Program-made: the position numbers and the translations under genes
DNA from: Lagopus muta
Taxonomy: Eukaryota; Chordata; Aves; Galliformes; Phasianidae
NCBI RefSeq assembly: GCF_023343835.1
Contig: NC_064439.1
Span: forward strand, 40,107,508 to 40,171,507
DNA: 64,000 nucleotides
Direction of reading: 5' to 3'
Part shown: positions 25,187 through 36,906 of the stretch, piece after piece
Layout of the letters: the number at the start of each line of letters is the position of its first letter
How positions within the stretch are numbered: the first letter of the stretch is position 1
Notes under the pieces: generated by a model
Database searches by the model: none
What the model was told of the DNA's origin: nothing
Seen by the model: only the letters and a program-made list of their open reading frames with translations

Positions 25187-25254
25187 TAATTAAAGGAGAT
25201 ACATAATTAAAATGGAGCAATTAACCATTCTGTAATTAAATACAAAAATAATTA
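25187..25254. promoter_or_regulatory. cluster of homeodomain-type TAATTA motifs
   Basis: TAATTA occurs at 25187, 25204, 25233 and 25249, and CAATTA at 25218. Start-to-start steps are 17, 14, 15 and 16 bp. TAATTA is the core of many homeodomain binding sites. Regulatory function is inference only; AT-rich DNA yields such motifs by chance, though five in 68 bp is dense. Confidence 0.35.
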
Positions 25255-26374
25255 AGTCAAAATTGAACACGATAGCATCCAATTGTCAGGACAGGATTTA
25301 TTTGTACTTTGATCTGATGAATTATTTTCATCGTTCTGCTGATTGCATTCCCAAGGAAAGAAATCGGTCCTCCAGGAAGGGCACACACTTCTAATTTGTG
25401 TTCTTCCAGCTCACTGAAAACCAAGCCCTGATACAACAGGTATACAAGAGAGGTCCCTGTTTGCACAGAGAGGGCTGCATTTTTGGCAGTGCACCAAGTA
25501 TTTCGTATTATAAGCTGTGTTTTCCGTCCATTTTTTTCCCAACTCTTTGGTGAAAAGCACTTTGCTCAGTAAACTTTGGTCTTGTTGCTGCGTAAATGAT
25601 GTTGCTTCGTGTAGAAGCTCAGACTAGAATAAACACACAGACACGAAGTCCATTGCAGTGTACCAAGTGAAGGAACAAAGTTACAATCCATTTTGATGAG
25701 TAGACTCTGATTTACCAATGTTTATGACCCTGCTTATGTTTCTCTGTGCTTACCCGTATGGTATTTATATGCCTTGCTAGATAAGCCCACTGAAAAGTGA
25801 GATTACAACTGCCCTGTTTAAGAGTAGGTCGCTTATTCTGATGCCCTCATGGAGATTTGAGTGCATCAATTTAGACTTCCCACCTTGAAGAGGGAAAAAT
25901 CTTCTCCTCTTTCCCTGAGCTGACAGTGACAACTCAGTATCACTCATCTCCAAACAAGGGCATGTCTGGGTGCCGGGCTTGTCTTCAGTGGAGCTGTGGT
26001 GATTTATGGAGCAGCTGAAGTCATCTGGGCAAAAGACAACGAAGAACAGTTAGAAATACTGTAAGGAGAAAAATTCATCTTTCATTTGGACATTTTCTGC
26101 TAACAAATTCCCTGCTAGTGTGGGGACACAGGACATGAGCAGTGTCCTTCATTGCTCTTTACTTGAAGCCTATTGCTGTTTGTGTAGATTTTGGTCTCCT
26201 GTGTTGCAAGTCTTGTGCTTGCAGCAGTGATGGAGCGAGCCTCGTCTGGCATGAACATAAATTGGAAGTGCTGTGGACTCTTCCAGGTGAAGCATCTATT
26301 TCAAGCAGTTGCCTGTAACCGAAGGGAGTGAGGATCTGTGGAGCTTTTTGAGATTTCAGTTCTTCACTTCAATG

Positions 26375-26386
26375 AAAAAAAAAAAA
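26375..26386 (+). repeat. poly-A tract
   Basis: Twelve A followed by CAACC and seven A. Simple repeat. Confidence 0.9.
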
Positions 26387-27116
26387 CAACCAAAAAAATG
26401 CAGAAATTGATTTATCTGTGAAAAGAATCATCTTTGTTCAGATCACAGGAACAGCCAGGTTTTTCTGCTCATTGGTAATGGGATACTGGGCAAGCCCAGT
26501 GCCAGAGGAGTCTTGGAGAGAGATACAAACAAACAAGCAATACAGGCAGATGTTGAATAAGCTCTTCCTGCTGCTCATGTAACTCCTTAGTACTCAAAAC
26601 TGCTTAGGACACAAAAACCAGCTTAGTGCCTTCTCCAGAACTTCCTGTCCAATTTAAGGAGCAAAGTTGATGGTGGGGGGTAATTAGTAGGAGATCCGAA
26701 CTGCCGAGAGAAATCCAGCTGTGATAATGGATATAAAAATAAGTACGATGTTGAAGAGTTGTATAGCTCAGAAAATATCCATCACATAGTATATGTCATC
26801 TCATTGTTCAAAAAAATGATGGTCCTCCTCCACAAGCCTTAAAATACAACACTAATTTCCTTAATAAATGACTCTGTAAAGGATGGCAGAGAGGGGAAAA
26901 CTCATAAAGAGATAAGGCTGAACAAGCTGATCTATAGGGAAAGATTAGTTACCACTGAGGTGAATGGCGGTGCAGGGAACAGAATTGCCCTCTCCAGCGC
27001 GGTGAAATATGGGGCACTGAGGGGCAAGGAGAATTCTCAGGGCCATGCCAGGCTAGGACCTGTGTGATGGGAAGAAGTGGGTGAAGCCGGACAAATGTAA
27101 CTCAGGTGAGTTTCAT

Positions 27117-27138
27117 TTACGGAGAGATTACGGAGAGA
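27117..27138 (+). repeat. 11-bp tandem duplication
   Basis: TTACGGAGAGA occurs twice, back to back and without mismatch. Confidence 0.95.
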
Positions 27139-29990
27139 TTCTGGTGAGCTCAGCTGGGTGTATGTGGAAGTCAATGTGTGCCGCTCAGTGAGGCTCACAG
27201 AGTAAATAAAGAAGTTTTATCACCGGTGACACCAGACTGCAGAGTCATGCCGGGTGCGTCATGGCGCTCAGAGCACAAATTGATCCAGCACATAAAGTCT
27301 CTCCAGAGGCAATGGTTAAAAGATCTTTCAGAGCAAAACAGAACAAGGGCATTGGGGCTGCCTTTTATGCTGGAGAAAAACACAGGGATCCAGCCAGTTC
27401 CCATTCTTTGTCTGATGGTAGTAGAGCAGAGCCGGATGGTCATGCTTTTCGCAGACAAGCAGAGAAACCCCACAGAGACAGAGACCAATTCCAGCTGGCA
27501 GTAGCCAGGCCAGCTCCCCTGCATCCTGGTGGCAAGGACAGGGGTGAGATGTGCCCTGAGATCTGGATGTAGGGACTGCTTGCTGCCCTCATCTCTGGGT
27601 AGGTAGAAGTGGCTTGTGGCCTTCATCTGCAGGAAGTGGAGGAGAACAGCCAGGCAGTGATTTGTGCCTCTCTGCCCTTTCTGTCTGGCTTTCCAGCTTC
27701 TCAGTGTTTCGATGAAAAAGAAGAAGAGGGGCAAAATGATGTCAAGATCTCAAGGGTGCTGGTCTCCATGTGGATGCCTGTTTCTCTCACTCTTGGAGGA
27801 TGGTGTTTGCTCCGTTGGGTGTTGGAAGCTGCAGGGGTAAGAAGCCCACCAGGCCCCAGCCAGCTCTGGGGACTGCAGTGCAGGAGGGGACCAGTGCTGG
27901 TGAACCTTAGCCACCTGTGGGAACATGGCCTGCAGCTCAGAGACCCAACAACCTAGTTTTCTAGAAAGGGAAAACAATTGGTCTCAATGGGTTGTCTGCC
28001 CATCCTTAGATCGCTAAGAAGTAGCTCTTCAGTCCTCCCTAATTTTTCTGTCAATGCAGCATGTTTCACTCTAGAAAGGCACTTGAAAAGCATTGGTATG
28101 CACAAATAAAAACATACACATGGACAGGCAGCAAGTGCAGGCGTGCTGTAGTCTCCAAGCTGAGAGATGATCCTGCCAACCAGCCCTCACCGTCTTTAAG
28201 GATGCTGAGTCCCCTGGGATGGACAGAGGGAAAGGAGCCTTGGGAAAAAAGACCCCCAGTGCCCGTTCAGCCTCTAGCTGAACCTACAGCCCCCTCCTCT
28301 GTGGTCAGTGTGGATAAGTGCAGCATTGATTCATCACTTCAGGATTTTGAGGCAAACAGCCGTGCTGTGCATTCCCCACGCTGCCTTATCATTAATGTAT
28401 TAAGGAGCTGAACAAGCAATAAGGGCAAATGGACTTGAAAACAGAGTGAACTGTCTCCACCCGGCTCAGCCTGATTTACAACAATTCTATGTTGGCAGCA
28501 CCACCACAGCCCTTTAATGCCCGCACCTGGCTACAACTGCAGAGCTCCCCCGCTCCTGGGGGGCCCAGCATTAGTCACCCTGGCAGTGCTGTGAACCCTC
28601 ATTCTCTGCAAGAGAAGACAAGATGTAAAATAACGTGGGGAGGATTAACAAAAATGTGAATAGTCTGCAGAGCACAAATTGATCCCGGCTTCAGGGTCGG
28701 GTACTGTTTCAGATACCACACTGCTCTGCTGGACTCCATCCAAGGCTGCAGGGGGAGAGACTGGAGACAAGGACTGGAGCCATCGCGTTCGACTTGAATC
28801 CTCGTTGTCTCTCTGCTTTCTGTTTCATCACCAAGGGTTGACCGATTGCTCAGCTATTAATTTTCTTTCCCCACTTTTTGAGTTTTTATTGCTTTTTAAG
28901 AGGTGCCTGCTGGTGACACCATTACACCCGCAGGGCAGCTGGGCACCAGTTGCTGGAAGAACACGCAATGCTGCTGGAGCCAAGAGGACAGTCTGCATGC
29001 AGCAACCAACTTTTTCCCACTGGGGGAGGACTTTTGGTCCGTAGAGCTGGGTTTGGCTTGCAGGGGTGTTAGCATAGGAATCTCATGAGTGATTCTGTGA
29101 TGGATCCGGATGGACACGGGTCTAGGGGGGAAGGCAGCAAAACATTTCACTGCACACCGGAGTGAAAGACCATCAGAGCAGTTAAAATTTACTTAGTGCT
29201 CCAGAAGTGTTTATGGCCCAAGTAAAATTTACCAGAAAAATGTCAGATGTCAGCGGATTGTATTAAATGTAAATATTATATGGCTCTTGGCTTCCGTTCC
29301 TTATTGCAGCCAGGCACATAGCTCCCAGGGTTCCCTTGTTTGAGGGAGTGGTCCTGGGGGTGCTGCTGCTCGGTGGGTGTGGAAAGGTCTCGGTGTGAGC
29401 TGCAGCATCCTGCACTGCCCAGCGCCTCAGTCCCTGCAGTGCGCCACACTGGCTGTGCAAAGCAGTCTGATGATTGGCACAGCATGCAGGGCGTGCACAC
29501 TCCCAAATCCCACACTGACTATTGTGAGTTTTCCCCAGCAGTTCCTACTCAGTGGGGTGCCCTGGTTGCTGCATTTTGGCTCAAGCTCCTGCTGGGAATG
29601 GGGCCAAATAGAGAGGGGCACAGTCGTTGATTATCCTTGCAGGGACAGAGGAGGCACCTTGTGTGTCATCCTGGGGGCTGGCCCTGCCATGACTGGGCAT
29701 GGGCTCTGTGCAGCTTCCCCTGTTGAATTGTCCCAGACTAGCCAGAGAGACACTTGGCACACTGACACCACTGCTGGACCACTAATCCATTCTGTTTGCT
29801 GTTTCACCAATTTAACAAATTACTGCTCATCTGGCCCAGCTGGCAGAACTGAAAGGCTCTCCTTCGCAAGGTGCACAAGCTATGACTAAGGGCTCGGTGC
29901 ATCGCTTTGGCACAAAACCATCCCCAGGAGCTGCTGTGCTGCTGATGTCCCCATGTCCTGCATCCAGCCAAGCTGGGAAGGCAGTTCTGT

Positions 29991-30010
29991 GCAGTGCAGT
30001 GCAGTGCAGC
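29991..30010 (+). repeat. four-copy GCAGT pentamer
   Basis: GCAGT three times and then GCAGC, followed closely by CCACTGCAGC. The pentamers can therefore pair with the next bases as a short hairpin (GCAGTG with CACTGC). Confidence 0.9.
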
Positions 30011-31996
30011 CCACTGCAGCAGTTGCTGGTGCTAGACAGCAGAATAGGTGCTCTGTGTTGTGCTGTACTTTGCTGTGTGGGTTACTCTGCTGGTGGGGAA
30101 TAAGCACACACAGGAATTTCTTTTTGCTTGCTCTTGAGAACTTGAGAAGGGAAAAAACTCAACCCCAAACACTTCTTGCTGCAACTTCAGCCTGCAAGTA
30201 CCATGCAGAACCACAGTGGATCTCAGCATGCTTCACCCCAGAAGGATTTACTTTGATAATGCTGTTCCCACTCTCCCACATAGCCGGGAAGCTCGTTGTA
30301 CGCAAACAAAAGCTGTGGTCTGGCCTATTCACCCTGTGAGATAAAGGTGATTCAGAGCGGCACTTCTCTGAGGAACACCACAAATACTACAGGCTTTAGG
30401 ATGATCTGGGTGGCCCTCGCAACAGCTTAAAATACACGTTTCTGGGATCTCTTTTGCTGAAAGATAGAAATATTTTTGCTCCTTGCTTCAAGCAGTGTGT
30501 TTTCTCTTTTGAAGTCAGGGGACTGTATGCTGGTATTGTCGGGAAATAGCTTCTGGAAAGCAGGTTTAATTCCTGTGGGTATATAAACCAGGATGATCTT
30601 CAAACACAAATCATATCATGTTTTCCTAATGCAAGAGAGACAACCTACTAACAGATCGTTCCTGCGTATTCCAGGAAGCTGAGCAAACAAGTTGCTATTT
30701 GGAGGAGGGAGACATTTCCTGGATGAGCAGAATTCCTCTCCCCAGTCAATGTTACAGATGCACGTTGCACATTTTGCTTTGAGAACAGATACCTCTTGTG
30801 CAGATGAAATAAAAACTCCCTAGAACCGTATAATGAGATAAGCACATGCAATTCCTGCTGATATTCACAACAATCGAGGCTTCGTGTGCTTATCAGAGAC
30901 CTCAACCTTCATGAGAGCTGCAGAATGTTTAGTTGCAGCCTGACTGCTAAGAACTCAAGAATACAAAATCTATCCAAAGTTGATAAAATAATTGTAAGTG
31001 TTTGATTTTGGCTGTGTGTGAACGTGGTTGCTTATCCTGCAGCAGCTGTAACAAACATGGGAGAATCTCCTACAGAAAACAACGGGTCTGCAGCTTGTGT
31101 TTTCCTGCAATAGTGCACAAGCCCTTAGGCTCAGGGCTTAGGAGGAAAACACTGTGAGCCCTTGTGGGCACCACTGCTCTCTCGGCAGAGAGAGAGCCTG
31201 TTTTTTTCTGGTCATGTTTGACATATGCAATAAGAACACTTTGCTTTCAATCTATTCGAGCAAGCTCTCGCTGCAGCGGTGAGGAGATCTCTTTTGACGG
31301 ACACAGTTGAAAGGTTAGCAGTGTTTATTGATTTAATAATTCGCACGTTCTTTCTCGACAGATTATCCTTCCAGAGACATTAGCGGAGGCAGAGCCCAAA
31401 AGCGCAGGAGAGCATCTCCAACACATTAGGAAGGCAAAGGACAGGGGGAAAGTGATAAATTGCCCTGGTCCTGACCTATTAAGTCTCCAGTGCAGATGGA
31501 AAGATAGAATAGGAAATCCATGTACCTGCTTTCTATAGAGGATGTTTATAACAATGTTGTTTATGTCAACCTTTTCTACTGAGGTCATGCATTGCTTCAT
31601 GCTGCCTGTTGGTCAGTCAGTCACTGCAGGAGGCAGCAGGAGAGACCTCCACTCAGCACCTCCTTCCTTTGGAAGCTGGTAGCTCGCTGACCAGAGGAGC
31701 CATCTGCCCTTTCCTGAGTGAGGACACTGTGCTTTTCTAGTGGCACAAGTGGTGTTGCAGCCCCAATGTGCCATGGTCCTGAGCAGCAGCAGCCATGAGA
31801 TGCCTGCAAACAACCTGTGGATTTCCCCAAAACAGGCTCAACAAGCCCACCGAAGGAACAAGCAGTCAAGCTCTACTGCATTGCTGTCCACTGACAGCCT
31901 TTTACAATTTTATGATTGATTTCAGGGCATCAGAATGAAGCTGAAGAATCACTGACCCAGAAATCTCTTCACATTCCCTTTCATCTCCTTCCCAGC

Positions 31997-32011
31997 AAAA
32001 AAAAAAAAAAA
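31997..32011 (+). repeat. poly-A tract
   Basis: Fifteen A. Simple repeat, no adjoining element recognised. Confidence 0.95.
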
Positions 32012-35000
32012 GGTTGTTGCTTGCTAGGATGATGCTCCACACATCCAGGGAGTTGAACAAGCTCTCAGAGAGCAGGCGAGGCTGCATGACTGTGTAGGAA
32101 GTTAGTCACACTGTCCCAGCCAGGTTGCAGGACCAGGTGGGACCTCATCTCATTACCTGAACAGATGTGTCAGTTCAGTGACTTCATTGGATTGACCACA
32201 AATTCTTACCCTGACCACCTGAGTCCCTCTCACTGTAGATTTGTTGTTCTTCACAACAGTTTATAGCTGATAGATCTTCAGATTTAGAGTGGGACTGCTC
32301 CTGTACAGCACACCATGCCATGGGCATGCTGAGACCTTTAATGGGTTACTAATTACTCTGATTGCATGTCAAGACCGAAGAGGAGTTGTTGGATTATGAG
32401 CTCCCTGGCAGACAAGGATATACCAGTGAAACATTTTTGATGAATAATTCAGCAGGCAGGGATGGGAAATGAACAAGTCTTCTGTCTGCTGTAGGGAAGA
32501 AAACAAGGCAGAACACAAAGGAAAGGGAAGATGCTTCCAACACGGGAGAAGCAGACCTTTCCAGCCTGGAGTTCAAGCCGCACGTGGAGGCACAGCCAGG
32601 CTTTGAATGACTGCACGAGCACTGTGCCAACACTTTGCATGACTGCACCATACCTAGTTACAGAACAGTTAGCAAAGCGGAAGAAAACCTGTTGCTCTAT
32701 AGCTACTGCTGTAACCAAGCGAAAGCTAGCAGGCTCAGATTGCCATGTGGCAGAAATCCCTACAAGTCCATTCACTTGGAAGAGTATACGCGTGTCACAG
32801 CTAGCAAGCCACAAAAGCTAGGATAAAAATTTCGCTTTGGAGGAAAGTGCTGAAAGCTTTTTTTTGTCCATTTGTTTAGTTTTGTCAGCGGAGTTGCAAG
32901 GTCTTGGAGCAGATTTGTTTCTCCAGTATGAGAAATGTTTTGCCAGTATGGCTTTTGCTGTTTCCAAACCAAAGGGGGGTGTACCAGCCTGTACTCGCAA
33001 GGCAGGTGTATTTGCAGTGGAAGCTGGTCTTGTTTTACAGGGTGACTTAGAGGTGTAAATAGCAATGCAAAACTTTCACCCCATTCACAGTGTGTGAGCC
33101 CTGCACTGTATCTTTTTGCTTTCTCTTTACAGTTTCCTGTTATATCTCTCAGATACAAATTTCATCCTTGCTATTTAACGTCTGCTACCTTGAACCAAAG
33201 CAACAACAGCAGCAAATGTTTGTGTTAAAAATGCATTCCTCAAAACAGCTTTTTCCACACACTCTCTCCCTTCCTGTGCAAGAGAAGTAACTAAGCACTA
33301 TCATGTGAAGGACTTACATCCAGAAGACTGCAGATATGATAGTTACTTTTCCGACTAGGAGGGAAGAGATTGCTGTTAGAGCAGAGACAGGGTGGAAAGA
33401 AATAAATGGAAAACAAATTTTGCCAGGAATGAAAGCCTTCCCAGTGTCCTAGAGCTTTGCTGGATCAATTCCAGGCAAATTCTCCATCCTTCAGGGCTTC
33501 CTGTGAGGCAGTCTTGCAGAGGAGCAGACTCAACAGGCTGCCATAAAGCTCTCCTAGGTAGGTGGGTCTGTGTGTACGAGTTTTGGCTCTTGATTTGCAC
33601 CATAATGAGGGGAATCTACACATCACCCTGTGGTAATGGCTCCCACAACTTGGGAGGAATGGCAGAGCTTTTGTTTTCAGCTCTATTTTCTCTCCCAATT
33701 AGTGTGCATAACTCACATTATAGTTCCCCCTGTTGTTTACTTTCTCTTCTGAAGTCAAATTCAGGTGCTAGTTCATTTGTACAACACTGCCATAATTTCA
33801 TTTCACACTTGAGGTCTTAAATCCAGGGCATGGAGTTCTTTTTTCCTAGGGAAAAGTAGTTCACGTGAGGAGATTATCCTAAACTCTATGCAGCTCTATT
33901 CATGAGCAACTGCAAAAATACATTTCGCAGCTTCATTTACAGTACTTAAAAGCCTACTGAGATAAAGACTGGACACACTTCTCCTCGGTAAGATTCAGTT
34001 TATTTGGTGAGCCCACTGAATCAGTGCGTCTCCTCTTGAAACCTTTCTCTTCTACTGCAAATCAGCCAAGCTGGCCATTGAGTGCCTTCTTAGCACAAAG
34101 AAATGGATTGCTGCAGAAAGCTGGGTTGCAATCATTACTCTCCAGCAGAGAGAGCAGTACGGATTCCTGCCCAACAGCCTCATGACAGAGCAAGGCGGGG
34201 ATGTGGATGGTGGCTGGGGGAATGTGTGGGGAGGAGCACAGCCTGCAGCATGAGGTCATGAGGTTTGCTTTGTCTTTACCCTTGTCCAGAGGCTGACAGG
34301 CACCGCAAACGTTCTGAAAGGCTGTGGATCAATTTACCAGCTCTTTCTGGAGGATTTTAAGCAGACTGTTTAGGAGGTTGATGGATAAGGTGGTAAATGC
34401 ATGCAGCTGTTGGTAGAGCTCATCTCTGTTGGTGTCAGGTGTGATCCAAGAGCCAGTAACAAGAGGGAGAGGACTAAAATCCAAAGCTTGGTTTCCACCT
34501 GCAGTAGAACCACAGTTTTTAGTCAGTGCAGGATTCTCACCTTTGCTCCATTTCCAAATACTGGAAGAACATCTGTTCTTCATACAGCACTGAACGCTTC
34601 CACCCTTGCTCATGCCCCTCAAAATGTGCATCTTGCCCAGGGACGTCTGTAATTTGAGTTAGCACGCTGTACTCAGCAGCTCTCCTGCAGCCTGGCCCCC
34701 AGCACTTCATTTCCATGAACTGATCAACTCGTCCACCTCAGCAGGGCACAGACTCCGTGAGTGAAGTGCTAGCAGCACAGGAGCTGAGGAGGTCAGAGTA
34801 TACCTCTTGTGCTCAAGAGTTGGATGTCTTGTTTTGGCCATTATAAAATGAATTGGGAACATTGTTCTGCCGACTCAGCCTGAGAAGTGCACAAGGATGC
34901 CATCAGCAAAATGTTGCAATACAGGTTTCAAGTCTGTTTTCTGATGATGTAGTTTCTGCCCATCTCCACAGTGAAATACTATAGGCTCCACAGCAGTTTT

Positions 35001-36787
35001 CTTTATGCTAAGCCTTATTTCAGCACTTTAAAAAGGAAATGATATTTCTTTTCCAGAGATGAAATTGACATCCATCCTTCTAAACGAGGCAGGACTGAAG
35101 CTTCTGCCCCTAATTTATCTCAGTGTATAAATAAACTCTGGATAAAAGTTTTGACCTGCTCTGTTACTAAATACACCCTGCAGGACATGTCTGTAAGGAT
35201 ATCAGAGACAATCACAGGCGCTGCAGCTTAAACATACACAAAAATCCATTCTGCTGTAGCTGCATAATCTTTCCAAGGTTCTGATTTTGATCAGTTTGAA
35301 AAGATTCCACGCACGTGTGTGCATTTAAGGGAGCACAAAGTCAATTGAACAATAACAAAATATTAAAGAGAAGGCTTATGTAAAACCTGGGCGATGCCAA
35401 AGTATTCGTGATGCAAATGAGCTTGCAAATACAGCCCATCTGCTCTGCTTCAATACTTTTCTGACAATTCACTGCCTTATTTATTTGCTTAAATAGTTTT
35501 CTGACCTTCCTCTTGCCCTCCTTCCCCAAGGAAATAACCTTGACCTTTTTTCTTTGCAAAGAGATCCTGATGAGTGGCTTCTGAAAGAAAACACACTGTA
35601 ACAAGAACAGACACCACAGGCACTAGAAACCAAAGTAATCCCACCACAAGAGGAGCCAAAGTCTCACTAAGGATGGCAAATAGCCCTTCTGCTCCTGAGG
35701 GGGAAGGGAGACTCAGTTCCCCAAGTAAGGCAGCAGGTGGAAAGGATTTAATAACCTAACTGATAGTTTAAGGGGATTCCACCCAAACCTCTGACTGCTT
35801 TTGCCACTGTGCAGACAGACAGAAAGCTGCCCTGTTAAGTTGCACTAGGTAGTGGAACATCCATCCTGCATGCTGTGTGCTTCCCTGGCAGGACTGGGGC
35901 ATGCCGTGCACCACAAGCAGTGGGACTGAGCAGGAAAGAGGAGCAGAGCCAGGGCCATGCTTAGCTTGCAAAGTGGAGAAGAGGGAGGACTCGCCACCCT
36001 GGCAGAAACGTTTGTAAGAGTATAAAAAGAAGGAAGAAAACGCTTTTAGAAGTCTCACAGCTGTCACTGCTGATCTTGTATGTGACTCAGAGGGTAGACT
36101 GTACTCTATAAATGGAAACGGGTTACTTACAATTTGACTAATAATGTCTTCATTTTGCAAGAAAAAGTCTTTTGAAGAAATACTATAGCGGAGTGGCAAG
36201 CTGTACCGTATGTTCCTTGCTGCAGCTGACTTTATTATACATCTCTGCTCCACTTTAAACTATATAGCGCTGATTGCGCTGTGATTCCTACGTGCTTTGC
36301 AGATAAAGTTATGGAAATATGGTTGCTTCAGATACAGCCCAGTGCTGCCTATACTGTTTCAAACCACGATGAGAGAACACTCATTTGCTGAGGTTTCCCC
36401 TCCGTTTACTGCCTCCAGCACCAGGAATGCTTGCAGGTCCCCCAGGGAGAGAAAGCACCAAAAATAAAATCCATGCCTGCTGGAGCTGCGATGTGACTGC
36501 AGGCTGCTTTGTGGGACCTAACAGTCCAAAGTTAGTCCTTGAGTGCAAAGGAGCTCACTGCGGCCATCCAGGTATAGCTTCCAACGTGAAGCAGGCACTG
36601 GAGAGTCAGCAGAAAGCACTCCAGCCCTCTTGAAGCAGTATTCCTTAAAGATAAGGAACACCTTACTTCAGTGTGCCTAATATCACCCTGAGAACTGTAT
36701 ATACTAGCTTTGTCTAGCAACTGGGTACCTCTCAGACTCCTATGGAAATACCAAAGCTCCACTAACATTCTGACACAAGAAACATGT

Positions 36788-36906
36788 TTCAAGAAATGTG
36801 TGGATGTGGCACTGAGTGACATGGTTAGCAGTATGGTGGGCATAGGTTGGCGGTTGGACTAACTGGTCTGAGAGGTCTTTTCCAGCCCTAGTGATTCTGT
36901 GATTCT
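36788..36906 (+). mobile_element. CR1 LINE 3'-end fragment
   Basis: Contains TTCAAGAAATGTGTGGATGT, GGCACTGAGTGACATGGTTA, GGTTGGACTAACTGGTCTGA and GGTCTTTTCCAGCCCTAGTG, and ends with two ATTCTGTG-type octamers. Strongly 5'-truncated. Confidence 0.92.

Larger units (their letters stand above)
20946..36787. other. long non-coding stretch, almost free of recognisable transposons
   Basis: Nearly 16 kb in which I find no CR1 copy and no credible gene. The longest frame is 179 codons on the minus strand at 27195-27734, overlapped by plus-strand frames and without a known motif. Contains the TAATTA cluster at 25187 and small repeats. Confidence 0.65.

Noticed and set aside
27195-27734. 179-codon minus-strand frame as a gene
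   Set aside because: No recognisable domain, no splice or promoter context, and overlapping frames on the other strand; length alone is not enough.
29088-29105. GTGATTCTGTGATGG resembling a CR1 tail
   Set aside because: Upstream sequence lacks the TTCCAACC block that precedes true CR1 octamers.
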